64,000 nucleotides of DNA from Tilletia caries (GCA_032718865.1 JALUTQ010000039.1:124001-188000), one strand, 5' to 3'. Positions 10,948-23,036 are shown, counted from the first letter of the stretch. The notes: a model not told the origin generated them from the letters alone. Numbers and translations: made by a program.

Positions 10948-11310
10948 ATGGAGTCTGCCAAGGTCCCCGTCAAGCTCGCCACTGTACGTGTCTCTCCCTC
11001 TCTTCGCACTCCTGTCTCCCCTCCACTGACCCACCACCTTCCTCGCGATGATGAAACAGGTCACCAAGGTTCTCGGCCGCACCGGCTCGCGGGGCGGTGT
11101 TATCCAGGTCCGTGTCCAGTTCCACGACGACAGCTCGCGGTCGATTATCCGGAACGTGAAGGGACCTGTGAAGGAGGGCGACATGCTTGCGTTGCTCGAG
11201 AGCGAGCGTGAGGCTCGGTGAGTACAACTTCGTTCTTCTATCGTTGATATTCTGGAAGCGAGTTTTGTGCTGACTCTCTTTCTCTGATTGACAACAGTCG
11301 TCTGCGATGA
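10948..11310 (+). CDS. RPS28: 40S ribosomal protein eS28
   Basis: Exons 10948-10983, 11060-11217 and 11298-11310 encode 68 aa; each exon is too short to stand out alone. Introns are GTACGT..ACAG and GTGAGT..ACAG. The product matches eS28 nearly throughout: [12 protein letters not shown], then [35 protein letters not shown] and the C-terminal [12 protein letters not shown]. The usual family length is 67-69. eS28 sits at the head of the 40S subunit near the mRNA exit. Both splice junctions restore frame exactly, and the last exon encodes only RLR plus the stop. Confidence 0.96.
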
Positions 11311-11569
11311 AGTGTAGCCTCTGCTTCCCCTTCGTCGTCCATTCTGTCGCACTGCATTCAGGTTCCTATCCCAGGTCGCTTCCCCCACACCTCTTGTATG
11401 CATCCCTCCTTCCTTCTTTCTCTCAACACACACACACTGCATGATTCCATCTTGGCTGTGTGTGATCTGTTGTTCGAATCTCGCCAGTGCACATTGAAAA
11501 AGGTCAACATCCCAGAGAGAGAGCTTGGCAACGGCGTATTGTGAATTACAGGATCGCATAAAAGCACAG

Positions 11570-12333
11570 TCATTTCTGCTGTCGTACCCTGGGATCCCCT
11601 CGATCAGCGCTCTTCTGCAGCTTCTGCTGTCGTTTACTCTGCGCATCTCCCGCTGATGCGCCCGCTGCGGCCTTCTGATTTGCAGCAGCAGCTGCGGCGG
11701 CGGCGGCGGTAGGAGGATTGCGAGTGCCGAGGAGGGAGAGGATGGGGTCTCTGCCGCCGAAGAGGTAGGGTACGACGAGCTTTGTGTATGCGAGGTAGGT
11801 CGCGAAGCCGGGGATCTGGTTTGGAGGAGGAGTGAGGAGTGAGGAATGGGGGGATGGTCATCAGCTGCCAGCCCCCGCGCGCGCGCCTCCAGGAGATCGC
11901 AGGAGAAGGAGAGAGAAACTCACGATGAGGTAGAGGTACCATGCCTTGTCGGAGACGAGGGCGCCTGCGAGAGAGCAGAACCAAGTGACGTAGATGACAT
12001 CAAAGATATAGGGCGTGAGACCCTTCTGCTCGGCGAGATTGACACCGGCACTAGCCATGCCGGTCAACTGGGACCAGAGGAAGAGGGCGATGGCCTGGGA
12101 GAGGAGGTATATGGCGGCGAGCTTCCATGTTGCGGATGCGCGGAAGAGGCCGAAGCGGAGGAGGAGCTGTGCTGCGTTTGAGAGGAGGAAGCCGGCTGTG
12201 AGGCGTTGGAGCGTTTGGGCGTTGGAGGAGGCGGCCTTCTTCGCTGCGCCTTTGGCCTGGGTGTCTCAGAGGGCAGTCAGGGCGCGCGTCTCTCTCATGC
12301 TGTGCTGTGCTGTGCTGTGCATACACTCACCAT
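11570..12333 (-). CDS. SND2: SND2/TMEM208-like ER targeting protein
   Basis: Minus-strand exons 12333-12331 (the ATG alone), 12256-11924 and 11815-11570 give 193 aa. The introns are GTGAGT..CCAG and GTGAGT..CCAG. The TMEM208/Snd2 family acts in SRP-independent targeting of membrane proteins to the ER. The basic start MAKGAAKKAASSNAQTLQRL is followed by hydrophobic pairs (LSNAAQLLLRFGLF, AAIYLLSQAIALFLWSQL) and the conserved LTPYIFDVIYVTWFC. Exon 3 adds IPGFATYLAYTKLVVPYLFG, an Ala-rich stretch and a basic tail (SKRQQKLQK). The codon-long first exon is inferred because no other ATG precedes AKGAAKK in frame. The fit to the family is good. Confidence 0.88.
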
Positions 12334-12532
12334 CTTGGGATCGATGCCGGCCCCAGTCAGTCGTGCAAAGTGCAGGTGGACGAGGTATGGCTGGAGAGAG
12401 CAGGCAATGTGGAGGTGGAGGTGGAGGAAGATCTTCCCACGCTCACACTCACTCACTCACTCACCCACTCACTATCTCACTCAGCACAGGCATCGAATCG
12501 ACAACGACATCCACAGACAGCATTGAGCAACA
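12334..12532. promoter_or_regulatory. Short divergent promoter SND2 / VPS23
   Basis: Only 199 bp separate the two divergent start codons. It contains CTCACTCACTCACTCACCCACTCAC-type CACT repeats (about 12445-12482). Confidence 0.4.
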
Positions 12533-14331
12533 ATGGACCATGCGGTGGTCCAGCGCTGGCTCAAACAAGTCCTCGCCGCCCCATACGCACAAAACGCAGA
12601 CCGCGTATACATCGACGTCGACCGCATCCTCCTCGCCTTCCCCTCCCTCTCCCCACGCACAGAGGTATACACACACGACGACGGCCGCTCACAGCTCCTC
12701 CTCGAACTCAGCGGCACCGTGCCCATCACATACAAATCACACACATACCACATCCCAACCGCGTTCTGGATCCCGCATGAGTACCCGCTCCAGCCCCCGA
12801 TGGTGTATGTGACGCCTACGACGACGATGCTCGTCAGGAAGGGCAGACGTGTCGATCCCAATGGACGCGTGTCTCTTGAGTATCTCGAGAGGTGGGCGCG
12901 GAAGCCTGAGGCCGCGAACTTGCTCGACCTCGTACATGCCTGCCAGCAGGTATTCTCACAACAGCCGCCGGTGTATGCCAAACCTCAGGCTGTGGCTGGT
13001 GCTTCGTCTTCGACCTCATCTTCGTCGCGTGCGCAGTCACCGAAATTGGCTCAAACTCAGCCACAGCCACAGCCCCCGCCGCCGCCATTACCACCAAGCG
13101 CAGGTGCAGGCGCAGGAAGTCCCGCCGTCCCACCCCAACTCCCTCCACACGCTCCCACGGCAGCGACGGCGACTCCCACTCCCACTCCGAATCGGTACCA
13201 CTCCCCCGCCGCGCCTCCCGCTCCGCCCCTGCCCCCTACTACAGCCAGCACGGCGTCTCCGAGAAGTTCGAGCTCGTACGCGCTGCATCAGCATCAGCAT
13301 CAGCAGGGTTCGTATACGTATTCCCAGAGTTCGGGTCTGCCGCCTTCTGCGTATGCTCAACAACAGCAGCAGCAGCAATATCAGCAGCAGCAGCAATATC
13401 AACAGCAGCAGCAACATGTTTCGAGTCCGGCTCCGGCTCCGGGTCCTCCGCCTGTGCCTGCTCTTCCGCACGCTGCGTCTGCGTCTGCTCAGGCGTATCC
13501 TGGCTCGCCGGGACCGGGAATGGGATACGGTAGTGGGCCTGCTAGTCCGGCGATACATCAGCATGGGCAGTTCCAGCGACAGGGAAACCCCGCGCCCGCA
13601 GATCAGGCACCACCGCCACGACCTCCTCCACCTCCTCAATCCATACGCGCCTCCTTGCTCGACACCGACGATCAAGATCCCTCACATTCTCCATCCCCTT
13701 CCTCGCCTACAGTGCCAGGGCCAGGACCGGGACCGGCACCTCAACGCCCGCTCAACCCGGAACTCCAACATCTCCATGACAGCCTCCACGCCCGTCTCTC
13801 AACAACGCTCTCCTCCCTCTCTACAGCGCTCTCGACCTCGAACGGCCAACTGTCGATACTCGTCTCGGACCTCTCGCGCGGCGGCACCGCGATCGAAGAC
13901 GAGCGTACCCGGCTCGAAGCTGTGCGGGATGTCTGTTCGTCCCGCGCGAGGCGGGTGCGGGACGTGTTGTCGAGTGCGGAGCGGTGGAGGCGGGAGGAGG
14001 TGCGCGGTAGGGAAGGAGTTAGGGAGGATGTGGATGGGTATGTAGGTGCGGATAGTCTTGTGGGTGCGCAGCTGTTGAATTTGGTCGCGGAGGATCATGC
14101 GTTGGAGGATGGGCTGTATCAGTTGGGCCGGGCGTTGAATGCGGAACGGCTCGATCTCGACCGGTTCTTGAAGGTGAGTGTTTTTTTCCCCTTCTTTCTC
14201 TCTGATAGTAGGGATGGGTTAAGGCTGACAATTGGGTCTGTTAGCAAACGCGATATCTCGCGCGCGAGCAGTTCATGCGCCGCGCACTGGCACAGAAGAT
14301 CTGTGAGGGCATGCACTGGTCCGTGGAGTAA
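12533..14331 (+). CDS. VPS23: VPS23/TSG101, ESCRT-I subunit
   Basis: Exons 12533-14173 and 14245-14331 (575 aa), with a GTGAGT..TTAG intron. The protein binds ubiquitinated cargo on endosomes and assembles ESCRT-I. The N-terminal UEV domain (about residues 1-145) shows LLLELSGTVPITYKSHTYHI, PTAFWIPHEYPLQPPMVYV and SLEYLERWARKPEAANLLDL; as expected for UEV it lacks a catalytic Cys. A Pro/Gln-rich disordered region with poly-Gln (about 280-300) links to a coiled coil (about 405-500). The C-terminal steadiness box reads ALEDGLYQLGRALNAERLDL and, after the intron, QTRYLAREQFMRRALAQKI. Domain order and length fit the family well. Confidence 0.95.
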
Positions 14332-15029
14332 CGCACACGATTCCCCCTCCTCCGTCCTCGGGGGGGGCAATCGGCCAAGGGGAGTTTTTTTGCAATGCAA
14401 TGTAACCCCTTGTTCTGATTTCTATTTTCCTGCGTGAGGAAGGAGAGGGGTGGGGGTTGTCTAATGCAGAGTTGGGGGAGGGGGGGGGGGGGCAATGGTT
14501 GAGCACAAATACAACAGTTGTGGGTTTGGAGAGAGTGTATTAAATATATAGCACGGGTACGTTGTTGGAGCGGGTGGGCAGGTGGAAGACGAAGTTGGGT
14601 TGGTTCGCTGGTGTTGGCCGTTGGGGTTGGCTGGAGTCCTCGCCCCGATGACTGATATACGTCCCGGGTTTCGAGCTGGTTCGTGAGCATATGAAGCCCA
14701 GATCCGGGTTTTACGAGAGAGCAGAAGGATAGCTCGCGTCCGTCCGTCCGTCCGTCCGGTCCGTTTCCTGGAGATATTTCTGTGATCTGTCCAAGCGCGG
14801 GATGGGGGGAAGGGGAGGGAAGAGCCTCGGGGCCGCCCGCATGGTCTTCCCCTCCCTTGTAGAAGAGGAGAAAGGGTCGAGCTCCTTCCCTGCCCCTCAT
14901 GACCGCCCCGAGCCCGCCCCACCCGAACCCGAACTGGGACCGGGAGCTTGCGGACGGCGCTTCTTGCCCACACTACTACTCGCGGACCCCGCCTCCGCGC
15001 CCGCCGTCGACCCCGCCGCCGACGACTTC
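14332..15029. other. Convergent 3' region VPS23 / MRS2
   Basis: About 700 bp between converging genes, with a G run at 14475-14492 and a (CCGT)n stretch near 14740. Another reading frame (to 14897) could give MRS2 a basic C-terminus if a further intron exists. No separate gene is seen. Confidence 0.4.
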
Positions 15030-17148
15030 TTAGAATCCCACTTCCTCCCCAGGCCAGATATCGACCCTCCCCCTCCCCCTCCCAGATCCCTCCTCTCCCC
15101 CTCCCCCCTCCCCCCACCCCCCACCCCCCGCCCCTGCCGCTTCAACAGCCCCCGCCAGCCCAAACGCGCCCAGCTCCCGATCCCGCACCTCCCGCTCCCG
15201 CTCACGCACATCATACAACGTCCGTTCCTGCCGCCAGCGCGCCTCTTCCGCATGTCGTTCGGCCAGCCAGGCCGCGGCTGCTTGTTCGTACGGGATGTGC
15301 GCTTGTTGCGGAGGTGGGTTTTCAGTTGATGCTTGCGAAGGAGGTGATGAGGACAGCTCCGCCCCCGCCCCCGCCTGAGCAGCCTCCACCGCCTGATCCC
15401 TCGCACACACCTCCGCCTGATGCGCCCTCGCCTGCGCCTGCATCTTCACCTGCACCTGCGCCTCCGCGATCCTCCCCTCCCGCGCCCGTGCCACTTCCTC
15501 CCTCCCGCGCCGGCGCTTCTCGCGCCAGGCGCCGCCGGTGAGGCGGTAGAGCATTTCGGAGATGGTTGTGGTTTTGGAAGAGGAGGAGGAGGTGGTGGAG
15601 GTGGTGGAGGTGGTGGTCGAGGGAGGACGTGTGGATGAGGAGGGGGAGCTTGGTTTGCCGTAGATTTGCCAGGCATCTGCTACGGCGGGTGGCATGCTCA
15701 TCGCGCCCCCCGCCGCGCCAACAGGATGGAACCCGCCCCCGGGTCCAGCACTGGACCCAGCACCCGCACTCCCAAAGCCAGCCTGTGTCCAGCCACTCCA
15801 AATCCCACCGCCACCTCCCGGCTGATGACCCTGGCCCAACCCGACCCTCCTCAACCTGGCCAACATCCTCCACCCCATGGCCATGACCGAGGCGGTGAGC
15901 AGTCCGACAAAGGCAGATACGCCGAGGAAGCCGTGTGGGTTTGATTCCAGGTAGTTGACGAGGTTCATTCCGAAGAGGCCGGAGACGAGCGTTCCTGAGG
16001 AGACGGCGAGGGTGGTGAGGGAGGTGCGGAGGTCGAGGTTGAGCAGGTCGTTCCGATTACCTATAATCAACCCCCCCAAAAAATCAGCATACATTAAGAA
16101 AGTGAGGAAGGAAGGGAGAGAACTGACTGTCAAGGATGAGCTCGACGACCTCCTGTGTGTTCTGGATGTTGGAGGCCATGCTCTCTGCCTCCGAGACCAC
16201 TTCTTCGACCTGTTTCTCGAAGGACTCGAGGAGGAGCTCTAGTTCTTCGACCGAGGAGTTGTTCGGCACGCGCGGGTTGCCTGCTTGGGCGTCTGTGAGG
16301 TACATCAGTGCCATGTCTTCGTCGTTGTCTCTGTGGGTCGAGTGCGCGGAAGTTGAGGAGCGTCAGTTAAAGGAAGGGAGGGGGAAGAGAAGGGATTGGA
16401 AAAAAAAAAAAAAAAAAAAAACTGACAATACTTCGCTGGCAGCGGTCTTGACGCCCTGCGCGCGACGTAGGAAGGCATTGACCTTGCGTGAGTACTGGAG
16501 CAACCTTCCCAGATTCTCCTGATTGATCTGCGACTCGAGTGATTCAAGCAGGTAGTGCACCATATCGCTGGTGAGGTAGAGTTCGGACCTGAGGGCATCA
16601 AGCGCCGAGCTAAGCGCGGTCTCCAGCGCGCGGAATTCGAAGGGCAGCTTGTTCGAGGAGACGGGTGCGCGGAGGTTGTGTTCCAGATTATAGACGAAGG
16701 CGGAGTGGAGCGTCGTATCGGAGCTCCCATACGAGTCGAAGAGGAAGACAGTATCGCGCTTAATCAAGGCGCGAATATGGAGGATATTCACGAGAAAGGC
16801 CTGTTTGCGGGCGAGGATGGTGGGCACGAGATTGGGAATGCGGGAGTCTACCTTGCGTAAATCGCGGGGTTCGAGACCGTGTTGGAGGCAGAGGTCGATC
16901 TTGCGGAAGGCGCCGGAGACGGAGGAGATGCCTGCTGGGGTGAGGACTGTGCAGCGCAGGTTGAGCTCGTTTGCGAGGGAGGAGGTGCCGATGTAGCCTG
17001 GCTGTGGGTTGCTGTTGGTGGTGCTGTAGGATCGTGGGCGGAGTGGTGGTGGTGGGATGAGGAGAGGGTGTGTGGAGAGGAGGAGTGAGCGTGTGGTGAG
17101 CAGGTGCGTGGCTGGTCTGCGCAGCATCTTCAGCGTCAGCGTCAGCAT
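15030..17148 (-). CDS. MRS2: MRS2/LPE10 mitochondrial inner-membrane Mg2+ channel
   Basis: Minus-strand exons 17148-16427, 16330-16128 and 16060-15030 (651 aa). Donors are GTCAGT twice, with acceptors CACAG and TATAG. Intron 1 carries a 21-base T run on the coding strand. MRS2 proteins are CorA-type pentameric channels for Mg2+ uptake into the matrix. The N-terminus is a basic Ser/Arg-rich presequence. The splice 1 product gives DNDEDMALMYLTDAQAG and splice 2 gives ILDSNRNDLLNLDLR, both matching the family. The selectivity motif GMN is present in VSGLFGMNLVNYLESN, followed by a second membrane helix. The last 250 residues are unusual: Gly/Ser-rich, then a charged Ala/Glu/Arg helix. The exact C-terminus is uncertain because another frame to 14897 also looks coding. 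Confidence 0.9.
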
Positions 17149-17260
17149 CAGCCTGGTCGGTGTCGATGTCGAGAAGGACGTGCTCGTCAGCAGCGGCAGC
17201 AGCGGGAAGAATGAGGATGGGCAGCGAGCGGGTCATGGAAATCGATGATGTCGTTCAACT

Positions 17261-17287
17261 CACGTGACTCACGTGACTCACGTGACT
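17261..17287. promoter_or_regulatory. Triple E-box array, CACGTGACT x3
   Basis: CACGTG lies at 17261, 17270 and 17279, an exact 9-bp tandem spacing. It is inside the 276-bp divergent promoter between MRS2 (start 17148) and the epimerase gene (start 17425). A Cbf1/bHLH-type regulator is the obvious candidate binder (inference). Confidence 0.65.
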
Positions 17288-17424
17288 GGCTCGGGTGATT
17301 GCGGGTGCGCGGGGGAACTCGGAACCATGCGATGGAAGATTGATCAACACAACACAGACCCATGGCCCGCGCACTCGACCTCGACCTCGACCTCGCTCTC
17401 CCACTCCCACTCCCACACACAACC

Positions 17425-18926
17425 ATGCCCCGCCTCATCGTCGCCGGTGGCGCAGGCTACATCGGCTCACACGTCCTCCTCTGTCTCCTCCTCACCCGCA
17501 ACTACAACGTCACCGTCATCGACAACTTCCACAACGCCTTCCCAGCAGCCATCGACCGCGTACAGCAGCTCGCCCTCCAGTCCCTGCCCCCCAACGCATC
17601 CGAGCACGACAGGCAGCGCTGCCACATCGACCTCATCAAGTGTGATCTCAGGGATCCCGCCGCTGTCGACGCTGTTTATCAGAAGTATACCGACAGTCAC
17701 GATCCAGTCTGGGCCACCGTCGTCGTAGCAGCCCTCAAGGCCGTCGGCGAGTCCGGCGAGATCCCCATCGACTACTACGCAGTCAACGTAGCCGGCCTCG
17801 TCAACCTCCTCACCTCCATGAAGAAGCACGACTGCTCGCGCGTCGTGTACTCCTCCTCGGCCACCGTGTACGGGATCCCGAAACAGATCCCGATTCCGGA
17901 GGATACCCCGATGAGCGCTGAGAGCGTCTATGGACGCACCAAGCAGATGTCGGAGATGATCTTGAGGGACGTGTGTGATGCATACCCGGAGTGGAGGACG
18001 ATCTCCCTTCGTTACTTCAAGTGAGTCACCCCCTCTCTCTCTCTCTGCACGCGCGCTGATTTTCTCTAAATTCATTACAAAGCCCCGCCGGCGCGCATCC
18101 CTCGGGCGAGATCGGCGAAGACCCGCGTGGGAAGCCGGGAAACCTCCTCCCGCTCCTCGCGCAGATGGCCGTGGGAAAGCATCGCGAGGGCGGTCTTAAG
18201 ATCTTTGGGAATGACTACCCCACCCCGGACGGAAGTGAGTGTTTCCCTCCCCCCATCGCTCGTGGTTGTCCCACATTTATGATTCTTATTTCCCCCCTTT
18301 GTTCGCAGCCTGCGTGCGCGACTATATCCACATCATGGACCTCGCTGAGGGACACGTCAATGCGCTCCAGGCACTCGACCGCGACGAGATCTTCGCGAAG
18401 GGGAAGATCAACACACCCGGTAAATACCGCGCTTTTAACTTGGGACGCGGGTCCGGGATGAGCGTGTTGCAGATGGTGGATGCGATGCGGAAGGTGTCTG
18501 GGTGAGTTTCTTTCTTTTTCTCCGCGATCAACGCGTCTGTTTGGGAAGGGGAGGAGCGGTTGCTGATTCGCGTTTCTCCCCATTTTTTTTTTTGTAGATA
18601 CGAGTTCCCACACCACATCGTCGGCAGACGGTACGTACTATACAATCTCATCGAGAGAGAGAACAAACGCGTCCAAACTCACACACACCCGTCCTCCCCT
18701 CTCATAGGCTCGGCGACGTCCCCGACCTGACCGCAGACCCATCATCAGCAGAGGCCGAGCTCGGCTTCAAGGCCAAGCGAGGGCTTGACGAGATGGTCGG
18801 TTTCTTCCCCCTCTTTCTTCTCCTATTCGCTTAAATACTGACGTTGGGGTTCTCTTTGTGATAAAGGCACGCGATCTGTGGAACTGGCAGAGCAAGCATC
18901 CGAATGGGTACGAGGGTCAGAGCTGA
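17425..18926 (+). CDS. GAL10: UDP-glucose 4-epimerase
   Basis: Six exons: 17425-18020, 18083-18234, 18309-18501, 18598-18630, 18708-18795 and 18867-18926 (373 aa). All introns are GT-AG and frame is restored each time. The enzyme interconverts UDP-glucose and UDP-galactose with bound NAD in the Leloir pathway. The start [16 protein letters not shown] carries the GxxGxxG NAD motif; an earlier in-frame ATG at 17362 would add 21 non-conserved residues. Also seen are [11 protein letters not shown] (active-site Ser), the catalytic YGRTK of the YxxxK motif, [12 protein letters not shown] across splice 1 and [20 protein letters not shown] across splice 2. There is no mutarotase domain, so it is a single-domain GALE unlike the yeast Gal10 fusion. 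One 33-bp exon is notably short. Confidence 0.95.
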
Positions 18927-20036
18927 GGGAGGGGAGAGGAGAATTTCACAAGCTTTGTTCTAGCCTCCATTTTCCCGCCCTTGGCTCCCCCCTGCGAGCC
19001 CTTCGCGTTAGGTCCCCCGGGATCGGGATCTGCAGCCCTCACCCGCGAAGAACGGACGACTCAAATTGTTACAATTGAATGAAGATCTCTCCTTTCCTTC
19101 GTCACGGCTTTATCTTGACCGGGTTTTGCTATACTCGTCCAAGCCTCCTTCCCCCATAATGCATCGCACTACCCACAGAAACCCAAAGTCGTCACTCCCC
19201 TCCCTTCCAAGGTTTTGCAGCCCTCTCTTTTCTTCTCTCTGTGCTGCCTATACTTCTTCGATCAAGCCCTCTCTTCTCCTCCCTCTTATTGCTTGCTCCC
19301 TTAGTCCTTTACCGACGGTTGCCCCTCCCCTCCCCACTCTTTCCTCTCCTTCTTCTCTCCCCCCATTCGTGTGTCTTTCTTCTTCTCCCACTTCTTTATC
19401 CTGGTCGCAAATTTACGATTGGTTCGCTCTTTCTTCCCCTTCTCTCTGGACCTGAACATTCAAAGAGATGTGGGCGATGTGGGTTGATGGTTTGATGTTT
19501 CCTGGTAATTATCGTGTTTACATACAGCATTCTTGACAGGGATGGGGGGCGGGGCAGAGCGGAGCAGAAAAATTTTGATATGTGGGTAGGGAGAGGGAGA
19601 GGGAGGGGAGAGCTTGCGCTTTATAGGAAGGGGTTATCGGACGATGGAGAGTGGAGAGTGGAGATCGAGAGTGTGAAGTGTGAAAGAACAGGGCAAGACA
19701 AAGTGGATCAACGGATCAACATGGATGACGATCAGCGCGCGTTTGTTTGTTATTTTCAATGAAGTGTTGGTTTCATCGACATCGCGCGGTGTGTGGAGAA
19801 GGTCACGTGATGGAATGAATGCTCGGAGCGTTCTGCACCTGACTCGCTCGCTCTCGAGAAAGCACAAAGGGCAACAGCCAACAGGCAACAGCACAGACTG
19901 ACTCTCTCCCACAGAAGGAAGTGAAGCGCTGTTCGCTGTTCCTCACTTAGGCTCAACGCGCGCGTCCCTGCACTCTGCAGCCCCTCCGACTCTCCACGCT
20001 GAACGCTGAGAAAGGGCACGCTCCCCGAGGCTCACC
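18927..20036. other. Intergenic, CT-rich
   Basis: 1.1 kb with the epimerase 3' end and the promoter of the next gene. A strongly TC-rich stretch runs at about 19230-19450 and an E-box CACGTG lies at 19804-19809. The ORFs here are low complexity and I see no gene. Confidence 0.45.
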
Positions 20037-23036
20037 ATGTCCGCCTCCCCTCCCCCATCACCCCTGCACGACCAAGCCCAAGCCCAAGGCCGGCGTCGGC
20101 GCGTAGTCCGAGTCATATCCTCAGCAGCACCCCGCTCCGCCATGCCCACCCCACTCACAGCCCCACCCTCATCCTACAAGAAATCCACATCCACAGCCGC
20201 AGCACGCTCCGCCTCCCTCGCCCTCCAGAAACACATCCTCATGGATCCCATAATCGAGAGCTCCATACGCAACTACCCCGCCTCTGTCACCAACTGGAAA
20301 CTGAGGGCCTTCCATGCCGGCGAGCAGAACGCGCCGCCACATCGCGCTTATTGGGCCAGTGCCCACTTTGGCGTCCTTATCCCGGGAGGCTTGGAACTCA
20401 GGTTGGCTGTCCATCGCGGACGAACTAGGGGCACCTTAACGCCCGAATCAGCAGCGGCGGCGTCCATAGCAACCGTGCATCCTTCCACTTCCACTTCCAC
20501 TTCCACTTCCACCTCAACCTCGTCAACCGACCCACTCAGCATCCCCCACCCCGCCATCCAAGTAGCAATAGCCTATGCGCTCCTGCGCGACAAGCGCAAG
20601 GCGAAGACACGCCGCGGTTCCCATGCGCGCGCGTGGAATGTCACTTCGCGGCCGAGGGACGTGGGCATTGCGCGGTTGATTGATCTGGTGAGGTGGGCGA
20701 GGAAGGCGGTTGTTGAGGTGGTTCGGAGGGACGTTTGGGCTGAAGAGCGCGGGGGGTGGACTACGCTTGTGAGTTCTTTCTCTCTCTCTCTCTTGAGCTG
20801 GCTTACTGACGTTCCCATCTATGGTGCCTCTTAGCTCAAATTCGCCCTCTCCCATAAGAGCGCATCCTACTACCTCGGCTCCAGCACAGCCAGCGGCGCA
20901 GGTGGGCTCAACGCATGGACGACCCTCTTCCTCCAACCCGCTCAGAATCGTCGGTACTTGCCGGCTTCAGCATCGGCCCCCGCCCGCAAGGGTGCTCGAC
21001 GGAAGAGGGACGAGGATGAGAGGTATGATGGGGGGGAGTTTGTTGATGGGGATGAGGAAGAGGAGGAGGAGGAAGTGGAGGAGGGGGACGCGTTGATTGT
21101 TGAAGACTCGAATGAGGAGGGCTCGGCTGCGGCTGGGAGAGGCACAGGCGCGGGCAAAGGTCGCTCCCGTAAGGGGAAGGGAAAGGGAAAGGGTGGGAAG
21201 AGCAAGGAACGGTCCGAGTCGGACGCGGCGGATGAGATCATGTTTGGGTTAAAGACCGATGTGCACAGTGGAGAATTGGAGGACTTATTACGGGTGAGTG
21301 ATAACAAAATCCCCCCCCCCCCCCAAATTCCCACCCCTCCCGCATGTCTTATGCTCAACTCCCCCTGTCACCTGCAGCCATACCTCCACACCACTCTCTG
21401 CGCAGAGTACAAAGCAGCCAGCGCCGCCTTCGACGCCGAACTCAGCCGATGCCTCTCCCAATCCCTCGACGTCGAGTTCTACATCCAGGAAGCCATACGG
21501 CTCGAGACGGAGCATTTTCCCGGGCCCGCGAGTTTCAAGTTGGCTGGGATGGTCGTGCTGCCGTATGAGGAGGCGGGAGGGAGCAAGGGCGGGGATAAAG
21601 AGGTTGTGGTTGTTAGTGATGATTCGGAGGAGGATGTTGATGGTACCCGTGCTGACGGTGGTGGGAAGGCGGGCCGAGGTCGGAGTCGGGGTCGGGCTGG
21701 TACACGTGCACGGGGCCGTGGGCGGGGACGTCCAAGTGGACGTACTGGAACCGGAGATGGCCACCAGGTCAACTCGGAGGCAGAAGCCGAAAACCCCCTG
21801 CTGGGCGCTTCTTCTTCGAGAAGGAGGAACGAGGGTAGTGCTCATCCGTCGTCCCGACGGCGGATTGCTGAGGAGGATGATGAGTATGATGATGACGAAA
21901 ATGATGATCCTGATCTTGCTGCTGCTCTGCTGGCGAGTCAGAATGGGACGGCGGCTGGTACGGGGACGGGGACTGCTCTGGAGGGGAAACTCGCTGCTGC
22001 GCTTGGACCGGTCCAGAGTACTTCGTTCTACGCGAATGGGAACGGGAACTCGAATGCGAATGCGAATGCGAATGCTGCTTCGCTGTCGTACCTGGTCGGT
22101 CTGCGGAGCGGGGCGGCGGCGGCGAGGCATGGGCAGGGGCAGGGGCAGGGGCGCGGACAAGGAGGGGGCAAACAACCGAGTGTTATATCGCTCTCTTCGA
22201 CTGAGGACGAGGACGAGGTAGGCGGCCGGGGGCGAGGACGGCCGACGGAAGAGGAGGAGGATAAGGAGAATCTCCGCCCTGCTCCTGCTCGAGCTCTTTC
22301 TTCTTCTTCTTCTGCGCCGATCGTCGTCGTCACTGCCCAACGAAGTTCGTCGAAGAAGCGGAAGCGGAGGGAGGAGGGGAGTAGCTGCGGTGGTGGAGGG
22401 GATGATGAGGATGAGAATGACTTTATTGCGTTGGAGAGTCGGGTTCAGGATGGTGCGAAGGGAGGTCGAGGACCGGCAGCGGCGCCGGCGCCGGCGGTGG
22501 GGGAGGAGGAGCAAGCCCACAGCCATTCGCCGAGCAGCAGTCGCGGCGGTAATGGAACCGGAACCGGAACCGGTGGACGCTCGAGACGGTCGAACGCGAG
22601 CGTGCCTGCTGCGTCGGTCCGGGCGGACTATGACGTCTCGTACGCACGTCGTCAGAGCCAGAGCCAGGACGATGGAGTTGTGGGCAGTGCTTCTGCTTCC
22701 GCTCCTGGGTGGGGTGAGGGGACGACGTCGCCTTACTTCCAGCGCAGGACGGATGGTGGCGGTTGCGATGCTGGACGAGGACCGGGACGGGGACGGGGAC
22801 GGGGACGGGAGCGGGAGCGGTACGAAGGTGGCGCTGGCGCTGCTATTCCTTCCGTCCTTGTGCAGCAGGAGCTAGAGCAGGAGAGGGAGATGGAGAGGAT
22901 GGAGAGGGGGATGGAGGGGGAGATGGAGAGGATGGAGTACGAGTTTGAGCTTGTCAGTCAGCGGGCTGGTGGTGGGGGTGGGATGAAGAGGCCTGCGATT
23001 CGGTATGGGACTGGGGGAGGGCATGGGCGGCGGTAA
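20037..23036 (+). CDS. Large acidic, RG-rich orphan protein with a UIM-like motif
   Basis: Exons 20037-20768, 20835-21293 and 21378-23036 (949 aa); introns GTGAGT..TTAG and GTGAGT..GCAG. I do not recognise the family. Two segments look folded: residues about 75-150 (IRNYPASVTNWKLRAFHAGE, AYWASAHFGVLIPGGLELRL) and about 400-450 (TTLCAEYKAASAAFDAELSR, DVEFYIQEAIRLETEHFPG). The rest is acidic, Gly/Arg-rich and Ser-rich. Around residues 570-585 an acidic run leads into DDPDLAAALLASQ, matching the ubiquitin-interacting motif pattern (hydrophobic-x-x-Ala-x-x-x-Ser). Basic KR-rich runs such as SSKKRKRREE look like nuclear localisation signals. A nuclear, ubiquitin-linked role is inference only. Confidence 0.7.

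Noticed and set aside
12850..14045. 398-codon Arg/Ser-rich plus-strand ORF inside VPS23
   Set aside because: Out-of-frame shadow of the Pro/Gln-rich linker.
21288..22526. 412-codon minus-strand ORF over the orphan acidic gene
   Set aside because: Arg/Ser-rich shadow of GAG/GAT-rich codons on the other strand.
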